Below are positions 10,663 to 22,100 of a stretch of 64,000 nucleotides of DNA, in pieces. Origin of the DNA: Ignavibacteriales bacterium. GTDB taxonomy: Bacteria > Bacteroidota > Ignavibacteria > Ignavibacteriales > Ignavibacteriaceae. The notes under the pieces were generated by a model. It ran no database searches and was not told the origin of the DNA. It was given only the letters and a program-made list of their open reading frames with translations. The translations under genes and the position numbers were made by a program. The first letter of the stretch is position 1; each line of letters begins with the position of its first letter. The stretch spans positions 310,001 to 374,000 of the forward strand of contig JADJNX010000001.1 of assembly GCA_016714125.1 (NCBI GenBank), read 5' to 3'.

Positions 10663-13169
10663 TTAAAAATCGTCAAAATCGTTGGCACGTGGAATATTCA
10701 GGAAAAGATCCATTTTGGTTATTAACGGGTCTTCCGAAGGTTTTACCATCTTGTCTCTGACCATTAAAGCAACACTTTTGTTGTTATAACGTGTAATGTC
10801 ACCTCTCATTACAAACCTCACAACTCTCAATAGCTGGCGCGCATCACTCCCTGAAGATTAAAGAGCAATGTCTGTTCATCCGACAGAAGAGTGCCATCCG
10901 GGGCATAAATGCCAACAACCACTTCCCGCTCGAGCACCTTTTGACTGACAGGTTTGTTTTGTATCAATTCGAAAACGGGATTATTTGTCGTGAGATTATT
11001 ACTCCCTTTGGAGATAATTGCTATTCCTACAAGTTCGGTATCTGCCGTTCTTTTTTGGTAAATTTGATCACCGGAATTGCCACTTCCTGAAGCGAAAGCC
11101 CTCCGTGAACAAACCTGCTACCGGCACCTGCCAACTTGAAGTTTGCACGCCCCGCCGGAAAAAGGAACTCGTGTGTCTGCGTTGATTCCCACCTGCTCTG
11201 CCGTCATTTTAATCACTTTTTCATCAGTCTTAAAATTCGACCCAAATGCAACACGCCTTTTGAGGACTTCCACATTACCGTAAATTGAGGCATCAATAAA
11301 CTCATTATCGGGTAATTTTGACTCCTGAAAATGGAAGCCATGGTCGGCTGTTATCAACACATTATATCCATTAAAAGCCGCAATTCGCCTCAGGAGGTTT
11401 TCAATATCCTCAAAAGCATCCTCCACCGCCTTAAATGTGTCCCCTTCGGAGGTTTTATCGTCTCCTGTTGAATCAATTTTGTTGTGATAAATGTAAATTA
11501 CCTCAAGAGCTTTTACTGCCTCTCTCCCCTCTGTCGAGTCCATTTTAACAAACTCGGAAGCTGAAAATACTCTTGAGCGAGGATTTCTCTCTATCAACCT
11601 TGCTTCGCGATACCCGGCCGAAGCGGGTTTTCCGTCGATGGCAACCGAGTCACCTCCGGGGATAATTTGCAAATCTTTATTGGGAAGTAACGCCGCCATC
11701 CCAAGCTGGGTGTAACTTGGTACCGCGCCGGCAATCATCTCCAGTTTTGCTTCAAACTTGTCGTTTTTTACAAGTCGTTCGGTAAGTTCAGCAGCAGCTT
11801 CATAACGCAAAGCGTCCGAAATCACTACAAAAATCCTTTTATCACTACCGTTAAAAGGTTGAATATAAGTCTGGTAAAATCTGTTTTGCATAATAATTGA
11901 AGAAAACGACCACTTTCCCCGCAACTCCAAAGCTTTTTTCCATGCCACTTCAAGAGGGAACAGGAAGTTATTCAACCAGGTTTGTTCAACTATCTTTGTA
12001 ACCGTTCCCAGAACACTTTCGTGTTTTCGCCCTTTAATACTAAAATAATATTTCCTGTAGCAGGTATCTATTGCAGCACCACTCACTGAATAATACTTAA
12101 AACCTTCGTCGGCTGTGGTGAATTTTGGAGGGAAAAGTTTCACACTTTCTGTGAGAAGTGCAGCTTGATAAAGTGCATCATAGAGGTGTTTGTACCCTTC
12201 AAAATAGAAACAATAAAGCCTTAACGCGATAATCTCTTTAATCTTCGAAGAGGTTATACTTTTGTTTTCCACACCTCGGGCGAGCCCTTTTACAATCTCC
12301 TTATCAATACACTCAGGAGCTTTACAGTCGATAAATTTTTCGTAACCGTGAAGCGTGAGCATCTCTTGAGCCTTACTCCCCTCTTCAAATAATCGGGAGA
12401 AATGATCAAAACTCTCTTTATATCTCGAGTTGTTCATCCAGTTTTTGAAAAATGATTCCGCCGCGGGAGTCCATTCCTCTTTTTGATTCCATGATTTGGA
12501 GTTTTCCACCGGTATGTGCCGTTCAAATTCACTTTTAAAGAGAAACTGTGGCAATTCATCAACAATTATGAGTTTACCCGGAAAACCAAACTTTGAGGTC
12601 AGATAATCCCTGATAAACCCGTCAAGTTTAAATTTTTGAATCTGAGGAAACTTGTCACCTTCCAGTCTTGCATCGTTGATGAGAGCAAGAAGGATATCAT
12701 CCATCACGGGCTGCTCACCAAGAGTAACGGCAATCATCATGAGAGCGAGATGTGATTCGGCAAGGCGGTCTTCCTTTTCGATCAGTTGGACAAGCTTTTT
12801 CTTTCGTCCTTCACTGTTAAAAAATGGAAGCCTCTCCTCCACAAAACCCCTGAATCCCGTTGGGAATTCCATCTCCTGTAAAAGAAGTGCCACCTTTTCA
12901 GCGCTGAACTCATGACCTGTCATCGCTACATCCAGCAACCAGTTCTCTTCAGGATCGGGTTTTGGTTTGTTCGAATAAATCAGAAACTTTTGGTTTTTCT
13001 CACCAAAGATTTTTGTCTTTATGCCAAACTCGTTGTTTTCAACGGTAATCAACTCCACTTCATCAGGAAGCCATTCGGTTGCCGTATTACCAAATTCACC
13101 GTAGGCATCATACCAAACGACGATTCGTTTCTTCTCAAATATTTTTGTCAGTTGTTGTTTTAGGTTCAA
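10663..13169 (-). CDS. pglZ: BREX phosphatase PglZ (frame-interrupted)
   Basis: About 835 residues when frames are joined, the normal length for BREX type 1 PglZ. The N-terminus KKRIVVWYDAYGEF and the alkaline-phosphatase-fold motifs VISDALRYEAAAELTERL (metal-binding Asp) and LITADHGFHF (metal-binding Asp and His) are present. The reading frame is lost near 11140, and again near 10855; after these it continues as LLRVVRFVMRGDITRYN and ends with NIPRANDFDDF at 10663. PglZ is a core BREX component in all types and has metal-dependent phosphatase or nuclease-like activity. It lies 11 bases upstream of brxL and follows the inserted nucleotidyltransferase module. Confidence 0.93.
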
Positions 13170-13220
13170 TACTGTTCTCTTTTAATCTTTTAATTGTCAC
13201 AACTTTGTCAAATGTTAAGT

Positions 13221-13276
13221 ATTTCGGATTTAAATCCCGAATTATTATGATTATTTCGGATTTCATTCCGAAATTA
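13221..13276. repeat. Two short inverted repeats between the nucleotidyltransferase gene and pglZ
   Basis: 13253-13276 contains ATTTCGGA and TCCGAAAT as an 8-base-pair hairpin with a 6-base loop. 13221-13245 is a closely similar but imperfect copy. The 215-base interval 13170-13384 has no open frame I can support. The pair may be small repetitive elements or a weak terminator for the inserted module. Confidence 0.5.
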
Positions 13277-13384
13277 TTAGGTGTATTAGCCTCACGAAGG
13301 ACAGAGCAATCAAACCAAGAGCGCAAAGCAATTCAACTAAAAACCATAGATATCAATCCCACCCTGCCGGAGGAAAATATTTAC

Positions 13385-14132
13385 TCATGACTGTTCGAGA
13401 TACATTCCACCCAGAGTAGTAAGTGCATCTTTCAGGTTGAGATTAAGTTTTAAGTTCTTAACATCTGGAGTGTCTGTTTTCATCTCTTCAAGGAACTGAT
13501 TGACATCTGAAATTATATTTGCCGAGATGTGTGTTTTGCTTTGTCTGCCAACCTTCTGAACAAGTCTGAAAACATCATTTTTGTGTTTCTTAATATCATC
13601 GGAATCAACAGTTTCTCCCTTCAGTTTCGTTCTTTTAAATCAAGGTATGCTTTCATCTTAAAAAGTATAAGATACTCCGTGGTCAAAACATAAAGTCCAC
13701 CATGTAATTTCTTTCCGCCGAGCAAACAGTTGTAATATTCTTCATCCAAAAGAATGGCAGAAAGACTCGGAACATCATCGATTCTGACTGGAACTATTTT
13801 TTGATTTTCAAAAAGTTGTCCCATATTTGGATTCCTGGAAAAAAGTTCAATCATATCAGGAAACTCAGTATCTCGGGGGGAATGAAACCTGAAAAATGTT
13901 TGTTTATCTTTGTTCTTTTGCCAGGTTGAGTATCCACCTTTTTTTATAAAATCCCAAAATATCCCGGCAAATCTGTTATCAATCTCATCCATAATTAGAC
14001 CAAATCAATATCATCGGTCTCGGGAGTTAATTCTCTTCCTCCAATAGGATGGAACATCAGAACCACCAATTAAAACGAAACAATCTTTCACTTCCTCAAA
14101 ATGCTCTTCAAACTTTTTTACCCTTTTACCAT
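13385..14132 (-). CDS. AbiEii-like nucleotidyltransferase, putative toxin (frame-interrupted)
   Basis: About 245 residues across several frames. After the likely ATG at 14132, CFVLIGGSD and then TDDIDLV give the nucleotidyltransferase pattern GGS/T...DxD; FFRFHSPRD, EYLILFKMKAYLDLKER and a helical C-terminus ending LTTLGGMYLEQS follow, all in the AbiEii/AbiGii-like fold order. Breaks occur near 14125, 14050, 13995 and 13625. The ATG overlaps the last bases of the winged-helix gene upstream, so the two form a coupled pair. Related nucleotidyltransferases act as type IV toxins by modifying tRNA or other RNAs; toxicity here is inferred from family and context, and the exact subfamily is not certain. 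Confidence 0.65.
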
Positions 14133-15108
14133 TTAATTTCCTCTAACATTCTTGATAGTGCCTGCTGCACTCTCTCATCGGGATCATCCTTTAAAATTGC
14201 ATAAATTGAAAATTTGTCGATAATAGCCTCAGAAGATAATTTTTTCGGATCATATCGCCATATCTCTAATTTTATTTCGGCGTCCTCTTCAAAATCAACG
14301 ATGATAATTCGATTTTCAGACAACAACCTCTGAAAAGAATCTCTACTACAAGCAATTGTCTTCTTCGCATCATCGCTCAACATACTCAAGTGTGAAAGGG
14401 CTGTAATTCCCGATTCTAGAAATTCATCCTCCAATCTTTGTGTATTCAAATTGATAAATTTTGTGTCTGTCACAGGGTTTATTAAGTACTTCTTCCCTTG
14501 CTCCCACGCCGTCTTTCTATCCTGAGAATATCGAAGTAATCTTCTTCGCCCTGAGTTAAAGGCCGTAAATATACCTTTATCATTAAGTTCGTCAAAAATT
14601 CTTGTAACAGTCATTTTTGAGTAGTTTAACATTTCTGCTAATCCTTCCATGGTCTTTTCCACCAGAGAATTATTTAAAAGATATAAAAAAGCGAATTGTG
14701 TCGCCGGCGCAAATGGCTCATCCTTTCTGACAATTTTCTCGACTCTATCTTCTATTGCGATCAAAAACTCCGGTAAAACATCTGTTTGCCAATAATTATG
14801 AACTGTACTCCATACTGCATTAATCTGTTTCGTTCTGTACTTGAAATGGCGGGTGTACAATAAATCACTGGTTTCATAAGTTTGTTAAAGATTGTTTCCA
14901 TAGACCTCTTTATGTCATAGGGAGTCAATTTAACTAAACCTTTGTCAATTGCGAAAATTACACTTTTGTTGAATAATGTTCCTTCAACCATCTCAAAACG
15001 ATGTAATAGATAGAGTGGAAGCATGTCAAAGTTCTGGTCTGTAAGAAATCCAAGTTGGATTCCTGTTGTATGAACAAGATAATTTCTTATAGCTGTACTT
15101 GTCTGCAT
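14126..15108 (-). CDS. Winged-helix (MarR-like) regulator paired with the nucleotidyltransferase (one frameshift)
   Basis: About 327 residues. An N-terminal domain with ISSTERNRLMQYGVQFII and GKQMF is followed after a frameshift (about 14780) by LPEFLIAIEDRVEK, then a winged-helix domain with LAEMLNYSKMTVTRIFDEL (recognition helix) and GRRRLLRYS (wing). This architecture is common in regulators encoded directly before AbiEii-type nucleotidyltransferases, where the protein acts as antitoxin or repressor. A palindrome 40-60 bases upstream (15146-15166) is a candidate autoregulatory site. The C-terminal ~130 residues end with DERVQQALSRMLEEIKW and have no motif I can name. Role as antitoxin is inferred. 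Confidence 0.65.
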
Positions 15109-15145
15109 ATTAGTTTTTCATATTTTGTAACATTCTATTTGTATA

Positions 15146-15166
15146 TATAACATATCTGATGTTATA
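15146..15166. promoter_or_regulatory. Putative palindromic operator of the regulator/nucleotidyltransferase pair
   Basis: Perfect 8-base arms TATAACAT and ATGTTATA separated by 5 bases, in the AT-rich interval between the DUF3800 gene and the winged-helix gene. The outer bases GTAT and ATAC extend the symmetry. It lies 38-58 bases upstream of the regulator start codon, where a self-repressing regulator would bind. Confidence 0.55.
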
Positions 15167-15293
15167 ATACAAATTTTATGTTAATTTATTGTTTTACAAT
15201 GTGTTACTCTCCCCGTAACTATTCTACTCAAGATCAATCGCTTCCAACGCGGTCTATGATCGTGACCATCTTTTTCCATCGTGATTATCGTGT

Positions 15294-15998
15294 TCAAAGA
15301 ATTTTGTCTTTCTTTTCCCATACTTTCAAACTAAATTTTGTTTCGCTCCCGGGAGTATTTTTTAGCAGAGTCTGGCCTGTTTTTAACCTTATCATTGTGA
15401 CCACATCATGTTTTGTCTGATTGGCCGAAAACCCTTTAATGGAGTAAGAAACTGCACCTGTCAAAACATCTGATAGCTGGCTCAGCCTGATATCATTCTG
15501 ATACACATGATTAATTTTTATCCATGGTGGCAATTCCGGACCTGTGAAATTCTGCAAAAGTACAGTTTTCAATTTGGTGGTCCTCTCTTTTACTTCCGGG
15601 TCTTTCAGCGACATATAAATGTTGTATTTATCCACCGGTTTTAGGGATGAACCCAAGAGTTCATTAAACCATTCAAAAAAGCACTCGTGTTTATGCAGAT
15701 CAAGCGTCAGGTTCTCCGGTATCGCCCTTCCCGGAACAACAAAAGCATTAAATTGCAGACAATCCTTTCGAAAAAACCAATCCACAATCGATAAAATTAC
15801 CTTACGATTACTCTCACACGCATTCGACCATCCCAAAACATTGTTTGGATAATTAATAATTCGTTGTTTAATTTCACCGATCTTATTAGTCATTTCACCG
15901 GCGTTGCGGTGTGGACACCACAGGGCACCCAAAACGATCACCGGAGCCTTTTGTCTATTCAGGTCGATATAAGTTCGAAAATATATATTGTATTCCAT
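15294..15998 (-). CDS. DUF3800 domain protein within the BREX island
   Basis: 234 residues, uninterrupted. VIVLGALWCPHRNAGEM, FNAFVVPGRAIP, KYNIYMSLKDPE and IRLSQLSDVLTGAVSY match the successive blocks of DUF3800, a family with an RNase H-like fold often found in defence islands and beside BREX genes. The usual acidic pair near the N-terminus (the position after YNIY) is not seen here; FRTYID stands in its place, so either the first catalytic acidic residues are lost or a few bases are missing. The gene lies 81 bases after pglX on the same strand. A role as a defence accessory nuclease is inferred. Confidence 0.75.
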   Translation of the reverse strand: MEYNIYFRTYIDLNRQKAPVIVLGALWCPHRNAGEMTNKIGEIKQRIINYPNNVLGWSNACESNRKVILSIVDWFFRKDCLQFNAFVVPGRAIPENLTLDLHKHECFFEWFNELLGSSLKPVDKYNIYMSLKDPEVKERTTKLKTVLLQNFTGPELPPWIKINHVYQNDIRLSQLSDVLTGAVSYSIKGFSANQTKHDVVTMIRLKTGQTLLKNTPGSETKFSLKVWEKKDKIL

Positions 15999-16050
15999 CT
16001 ATACCCATACGGCACCGCTCACGGGCGCATTTTGTTTTTGAATCATTCGA

Positions 16051-16078
16051 CATTATTGCATTATTGCATTATTGCATT
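16051..16078. repeat. 8-base tandem repeat between pglX and the DUF3800 gene
   Basis: The unit CATTATTG occurs three times followed by a partial fourth copy, directly before the end of pglX. A related ATTATTGCATT string occurs at about 24286-24296 at the other end of the island. It may be a slippage-prone or insertion-derived sequence. Confidence 0.6.
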
Positions 16079-16079
16079 C

Positions 16080-19000
16080 CTAAATCCCTTTAACAACACC
16101 GGCAAACCTGGTAAAGTTAACCTTCACGCCGTCGTCGAGGTCGATTGTTATCGGGTTCATGGCAAAGGGGGTCATCGTGAGGATGAAGTCTTCCACATCT
16201 TTTAACTGTTTGCGGAGGCGATCTTCTTCTTTTACGGGGGTTGTTCCCTGTGAAGATTCCATCCTGGATGTCCTTCAAGCGGGAAATAAGTTTACTTCTG
16301 AACTCTTTCAAGTAGTCATTAAATGTTTTACTCATCGTCTGGTTATTGTAGCGGTGCATGTAAATCAGTGCATTGAAGCTGCCGGCGGGTGACGAGATAA
16401 GCCAATAGATCGGTCGTTTTTTGTATCGCTGGAGGTGGTCCTTATGGAATTCCTTCACAAAATATTTGCGGATATCCATTCCAAGTGATTCTTCTATGAA
16501 CCTGATATTTGTGGTGAAGTGTTGCCTGCCAAAGAGGGTTTCAATAAATTTTTGAATCAGGCAACGATGTCGTCGGCGAAGTATTCATCATCGAGTACGG
16601 GGATGATATTGTCTTCATCGGGAGGAATGAAGGTTCAGGTACACGATCAAGGAAGTCTTTTAGAGTCTCACCTTGATTTGCAAGAATTAGTCCGGGTTTG
16701 TCGAGTGAGTACCTGCCAAACATACAACCAACACACCAGGAGATGAATTGTTTAATAACCTCTGCCTGCTTAAATTCAAGTCCCCCCTCAGTGGTGATGA
16801 TCTTTTCGGGTTGAAGTATTGTAACATCTTTTAATTCCACATCGGGAGTCAGTTCCTCCTCAAGTCCGTAGATTTTTATAAATATCCTGTTAAGCTCCTC
16901 CTCATTACGGTGGAGTTGGAAAACTTTTCTGTCCAAAAGGTTTTGTATTGTTCATATTGTTGTGAAATCAAAAGGTCAACACCGGGTTTCCGTGATGGAG
17001 GTCCCTGTTCGGGGTCTGTGGTTTCTGCATTATAATCCAGCAGCAATGGCGGTGTCTTAAAATCCCAACTTGTTTCGCGGCTGTCCCAGTCAAGTCGGGA
17101 GATGGAGATGGAGAATTAAAGCCCTTTTCAGCTCATCCTTTAATGGGGATTTTCATATATCTGGATGAATGGGAACTCTCTAATATCTTCACGGATGCAG
17201 TTCATAGTTGGATTAACAATATTAAGTTGAAGTTTTCCACAAGTTTGGAATTTAACAACTAAATAAAATAATCTACTGATCATCATCGTTAAAAAGAGTG
17301 TAGAACCAGCGACATCAAAAGTTGCATCCTTTGGAGAATTCTAAAAGCAACTTTATCAGTAGCAATTAATGACCAAGAAATCCAAGCTTATACCTACTCG
17401 TAATCTGGAAAATCCTTGACCACTATATAAGATCTATAATGATCTCTTTCCTTCTATCGACCAGTTAATAACATAATCATAATTTCCATACCACTTACGA
17501 TATTCACCACCTTTTTTGTAGGATACCATTATTTTGTTTACACCAACTTTACTTTTGCCTAGTTTAGACATACCTCAGAAATTTTTCATTGTAGCAAATT
17601 TTGTTTGCCCATCAGAACTATTATAATCTGGATGCTTGGATTGTTTAAAGATTCTGGAAATCTTATCACTCACCCAATACGCAATGGGCGAGCCGGGAAT
17701 TTTTGAGAAGTTGGATTGTGCTGCCAACAACCTGTCACCTGCCTCAAGGAATTTCATTTCTTTGAGTTTGGCATCTTTATAATCAACGAGTCTCACAAAA
17801 ACAGCCTCTTCACCTTTTCAGGCTTTGCTGAGTAACATACAAAAGCTGTCGATTGCACAACTTCCCCACCAATCTCTTCAAATGCCCTCGCACCGAGATG
17901 AACAAGACTATCAATCAAATCATCTTTATAAGTTTTTCCCTAAGTTTTTCAAAACTCGAAAGGAACATCCAATGGTGTTGAGTGATCATGGCAGTGAAAC
18001 AATTTTTACCGTTGAATGACAAACACCTTTCAATAAATGCCGCAAAAAGATCACTTTTTGAATCAGGATAATGTTTTTCAAGATACTTTTTTAGCACAGG
18101 GTTTGCATTACCGGGGAGATAAGGAGGATTTGTTACAACTACATGATACTTTTCTGCAAGTACTCCATATAAAGCAGCAGAGTAGTCAAGTTTTTCCGGG
18201 AGGGAGGAAATAACTGTTGTCTCTTCATCAAAATATTTTTCCATCTCCTCTTTTTTTGAAAGGTTAATAAACATCTCAACCTGAACAGTTTTACCGGAGA
18301 ATTTTGTATCGATCAAAGACCCAAGAATATCTGCATCCTTAAAAAATGCCGCAAGGTATTCAGCATTAATCCTGTCCCTTTCCTTTAGGTGGACACCTTC
18401 AATATCCCAATCCTTGATAACTCTTTCATCCCCAAAAGAATATATCTTCGGAAAAACCCTTTTGTTAAAACAGATCTGTCATATTCCATTGCTTTCATCA
18501 TTAAAGCAAATGATGCCAAAGTTGCCGCACGGTTATCTATTTCAAGACCCGTAATATTATTTTTCAGGATCAGAGTTGGTATATCTTTTTTGAAATAACC
18601 AACTTCTTCATAAATTTTTATGAGCAAATCGTCGGGGAGCAGAAGTTCTGTGTATGAGTTCAGAGGTTCAAACATAAAAGGGAGTTGTTTGTTATACCAT
18701 CCACAGGCAGCAATAAAGAGGAGTTTGTAAGCTTCGTTAAAAGGGTTGTGGGTTGGGATTTTACCCGTTAGCAGATCGGAAATTTTTTGAGTATCAACAG
18801 GGAGATCGGGTTGAAAAAGTCCCGTTCTGGCATCTGCAAGGATTCCGGGATCACCACCAACAACTCTGGGAGTAACAACAGGGACAAAGTTATACCCCCG
18901 CACATCCATAAACCTGAGGGCAATCAGTCGGTTAAAAAAGGGTGTAGGCGTGCCTTTCGATAAACTCTTCACGGTCGGGAGACTTCTCCCAGGCAGAGCG

Positions 19001-19138
19001 GAGTTTTTCCTTCAGTGCCGCTTTTTCAATAAACTCGGCTGTGTCATTTGTAAGTATAAAACCGATTCTTGCACTGATATGACTGATCAGCCTTCTGCGT
19101 GCTTCAGCCGCAAAAAACTTTAATTTCCCTTTGTCCAT
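16080..19138 (-). CDS. pglX: BREX adenine DNA methyltransferase PglX (frame-interrupted, internal segment missing)
   Basis: About 1020 residues are recoverable across many frames; the family is usually about 1150-1200. The N-terminus (KLKFFAAEARRRLISHISAR), LIALRFMDVRGYNFVP, GLEIDNRAATLASFAL and the catalytic motif VVVTNPPYLPGN (NPPY codons near 18119-18130) are all present, as are the target-recognition-side blocks YKKGGEYRKWYGNYDYVINW and the C-terminal RLDWDSRETSWDF. The segment that normally lies between LLLPDDLL and IYEEVGY, including the SAM-binding DPACGSGH motif, is absent, with an in-frame join near 18622. Region 17100-17575 is the most disrupted. PglX methylates the BREX site to mark self DNA. 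It has a good Shine-Dalgarno (AAAGGAG) and starts 11 bases after brxC. Confidence 0.9.
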
Positions 19139-19149
19139 AGTTTTCTCCT

Positions 19150-22100
19150 TTAACCGGGTATAATTCTTTTTCCGTTTCTGATCTCATTTAGCATTTTTTC
19201 CCTGAGCGAAGAGAGATACTCTTCAACTTCCTGAGGTGATGCTATGTGTTTTTTGACATAGTCCGATTTTAGATTCCTTAACTGAATATAAATTATTTCA
19301 GGCTTTGGTGTCACTACACTAACCGAGGATCTTCCCGTCCCCTCCTCCAATCACAACCGGAGGTACAGGTGGAATAACAGGTTGCAAATCATGCAGTTTC
19401 TGAAGCAGTTTCATGTTCAGATCCGGAGCAAACCATTGGGAGATATTATGGAGCGATGCCAGTCCAGGGGCTCCGTCAATTCTTGCCTCAAAGCTTTTTA
19501 AAACTGTATCGAGCTCATGCAGCTTGTTCGGTGGAATATTGGTGTAACCCTCCAAAAGCGGCAATTCCTTCCGGGTATTGGAAAGGATGAGCCTCAAATC
19601 CTGCCTCATCATATCGGTAAGATCATTTACCATCTCTTTTAGATCGATGAGGGCATTGTTGATCGTATTAAAGGTGGTAACCATATATGGACCCGGTGAC
19701 TGAATGTAGTCGGCAAGCACATCCTTATTTGGTGATTCCACCAGATCAAGATCGGCAAGACTTACCCGAGGAAAATCCTTTATACTGTCGTAAAGCTTTC
19801 TGTTGGGTCCGTTCATGAAATGGCGAATACGGTCGAGCTCCTCCTTCCCCTCCATCAGGAAGGAGTATCTCAATTATATATTCATAAAACTTTTTCGACT
19901 CAAATAAGAGAGCCCTTTCCATTCTTTCGATGGTGTGTTTAATCCGTTGGAGGAAGGGATAATCTTTTCCAGGGAATGAGAGGTTTTTGAGTTCTTTACT
20001 TTCCTTGCCAAGAGACTCTTTCATCTCCTGAATAACGAGTTTGGTGTCGGTTGCTTGAACTTTGTTTGCCAAACCATTCGAAGTGAAAGCGTTTTGCTTC
20101 CTGGATGAGGACCGGGAGATATCTTCGTTGGTTTTAACCACAATCGAGGCATATTCTTTACTGTTATCGATCCTCTTTTGAATATCGTTTGCGGTCATCT
20201 CGGTTACATTGTAGTAGATAGTCACCTTGCCATTGATGAAGAGATTCACCAAAGCATGTGGGATAATCAAATCATCCATGTAGCCGTAAGGTATCCTCTT
20301 GAAAAAATCAATAGTACTTCTGAGATCCACCTTAACACCAGAATTTCCTCCTTTGGCGATGTGCATCAAGAGTTCATTTTCAACATCATCAAACCCGCCA
20401 AACTCAGCGATAAATTGTTCTGTGACATGATTGCGAAGAAGGTTAATAATATCCTCTTTTTTAGGCACCTTTGTAAGTTTATTTAAGTAGATGTAGGAGT
20501 CATCAATGAGAATTTGAGAGGCTTCCTTAAGACGGTAGTGAAAATCAGCCGTTTGATTTGTTATTTCCCTTCCGTTAAAAAAGAAACGGGCTTCGGAGAT
20601 GAGGGTTTTGATCAGATTCACAATTCCAACCCGGCGGGTATCATTCTCCCTCTTTTTTGGAGGCAAGAACCGCCTGTTTTTCATCACTCATCTGCTCTGT
20701 GCCGGCTTGAGATGAAAAACGGTGAGTACGGAGGAGAAGCGCCACATCCTCTATCAGTTTTCTGTTTTTGGGCAGGGCAATCACCAATTCGTAGTGAGCC
20801 ATGGAAAGAGTTCTCAGCTCCGTTTCCGTTGGGTAGTCTTCTTCGGCTCCCGTAACCAGATTCAGTTTGATATCCCCAAACGGTTTTTTATAGTCGTGTC
20901 CGTCAATCTTTTTTGTATATGGGAAATCGAGTCCTGTCCGGTCATGTTTAAGTTTCAGGAAGTTGTTTCTCCCGAGCATTTCATCAAAGAAAATTTCAGC
21001 GATATGGTTTCGAATTTCACCTTGATTTAACTCTGTGGCAATAATCCGTTTGAGTATTTCCTGCTGAATATCGGTCTGGAACTCAAATACTCCGTTCACT
21101 TCTTGAACATAGTTATATCTGGCGAGTCTGTCAAGCGAATTTTGAATCAATCGCTCAGTTTCTCTTCTGTCGCTTTCGCTGTCTTTCGAAATCAAAACTG
21201 CAAGGTTTTTTACAGTTGTCTTGAACCCGCTCTCATATTTAAGAATATAAAGCAGTTTCAACAGCCGGATACTAAAAGGGTCTTCATCTTTGCTCTCAAG
21301 CAGTATGATAGTGTGAAATGGCTGAGCTTTCATCAGAGGTCTGGTACCCTCAAAGAAGAGATCAAACGGGACAAAGCTGCCAAATTCACCATCCTTGATC
21401 TCAATAAGTGCGTTCTGGAAAACACTGAGCATTGACCGGGCACCAAGAGAGGCGTAGTTTCCCTCAAACGCTCCATGATTCGAGAGAGATATAAGACAGT
21501 TCTGAAACAGTTCCACCTGATACGGCAGTATAGGATAAAAACGGGCAAAACTGTCTTCATCAAGTAGTTTATCACTAAAGCTGGTGTCCCCAGGAAATGT
21601 AAACCGGGTTTTTATTACCTCTCCCTGCTGTTCAAAATAGTCACGAATTATTTTATCAGTTTCCGGTTTTTTTCTTAAAAGTCGTTTCTCGATAACATCA
21701 CGGGCATTCTGGGATGATAGTTTCACTTTGATTTCGAACCTGCCGAGAATCTTTGAGTAGTCAGATTTTTGCACACTCCCCATCGATTTTACCATATCGG
21801 TAACTTCTTCTTGTGCCGTAACCATCACCCAAACTCTACCATTAAAAGCTACAGCGAGATCCTCGATGAGCGTCTGAAGATTGAGCATTGTTCGGGGGTC
21901 TCGTGAAATGTATTGCCCAATCTCATCAACGAGAAAGATCAGGCGAAAACCTGTTGGTTTTGTTGCGAGATATTCACGGATATCGTTTATAAAACTGTCA
22001 AGAGAGAGAGGTGTTTCATTTTCATACTTTGTTGCAATATCGGTTGTTGAAGCGGGGTCACGCCCGAGCGCTTCTGCAAATGTGGCATCAAGCTCGTCCC

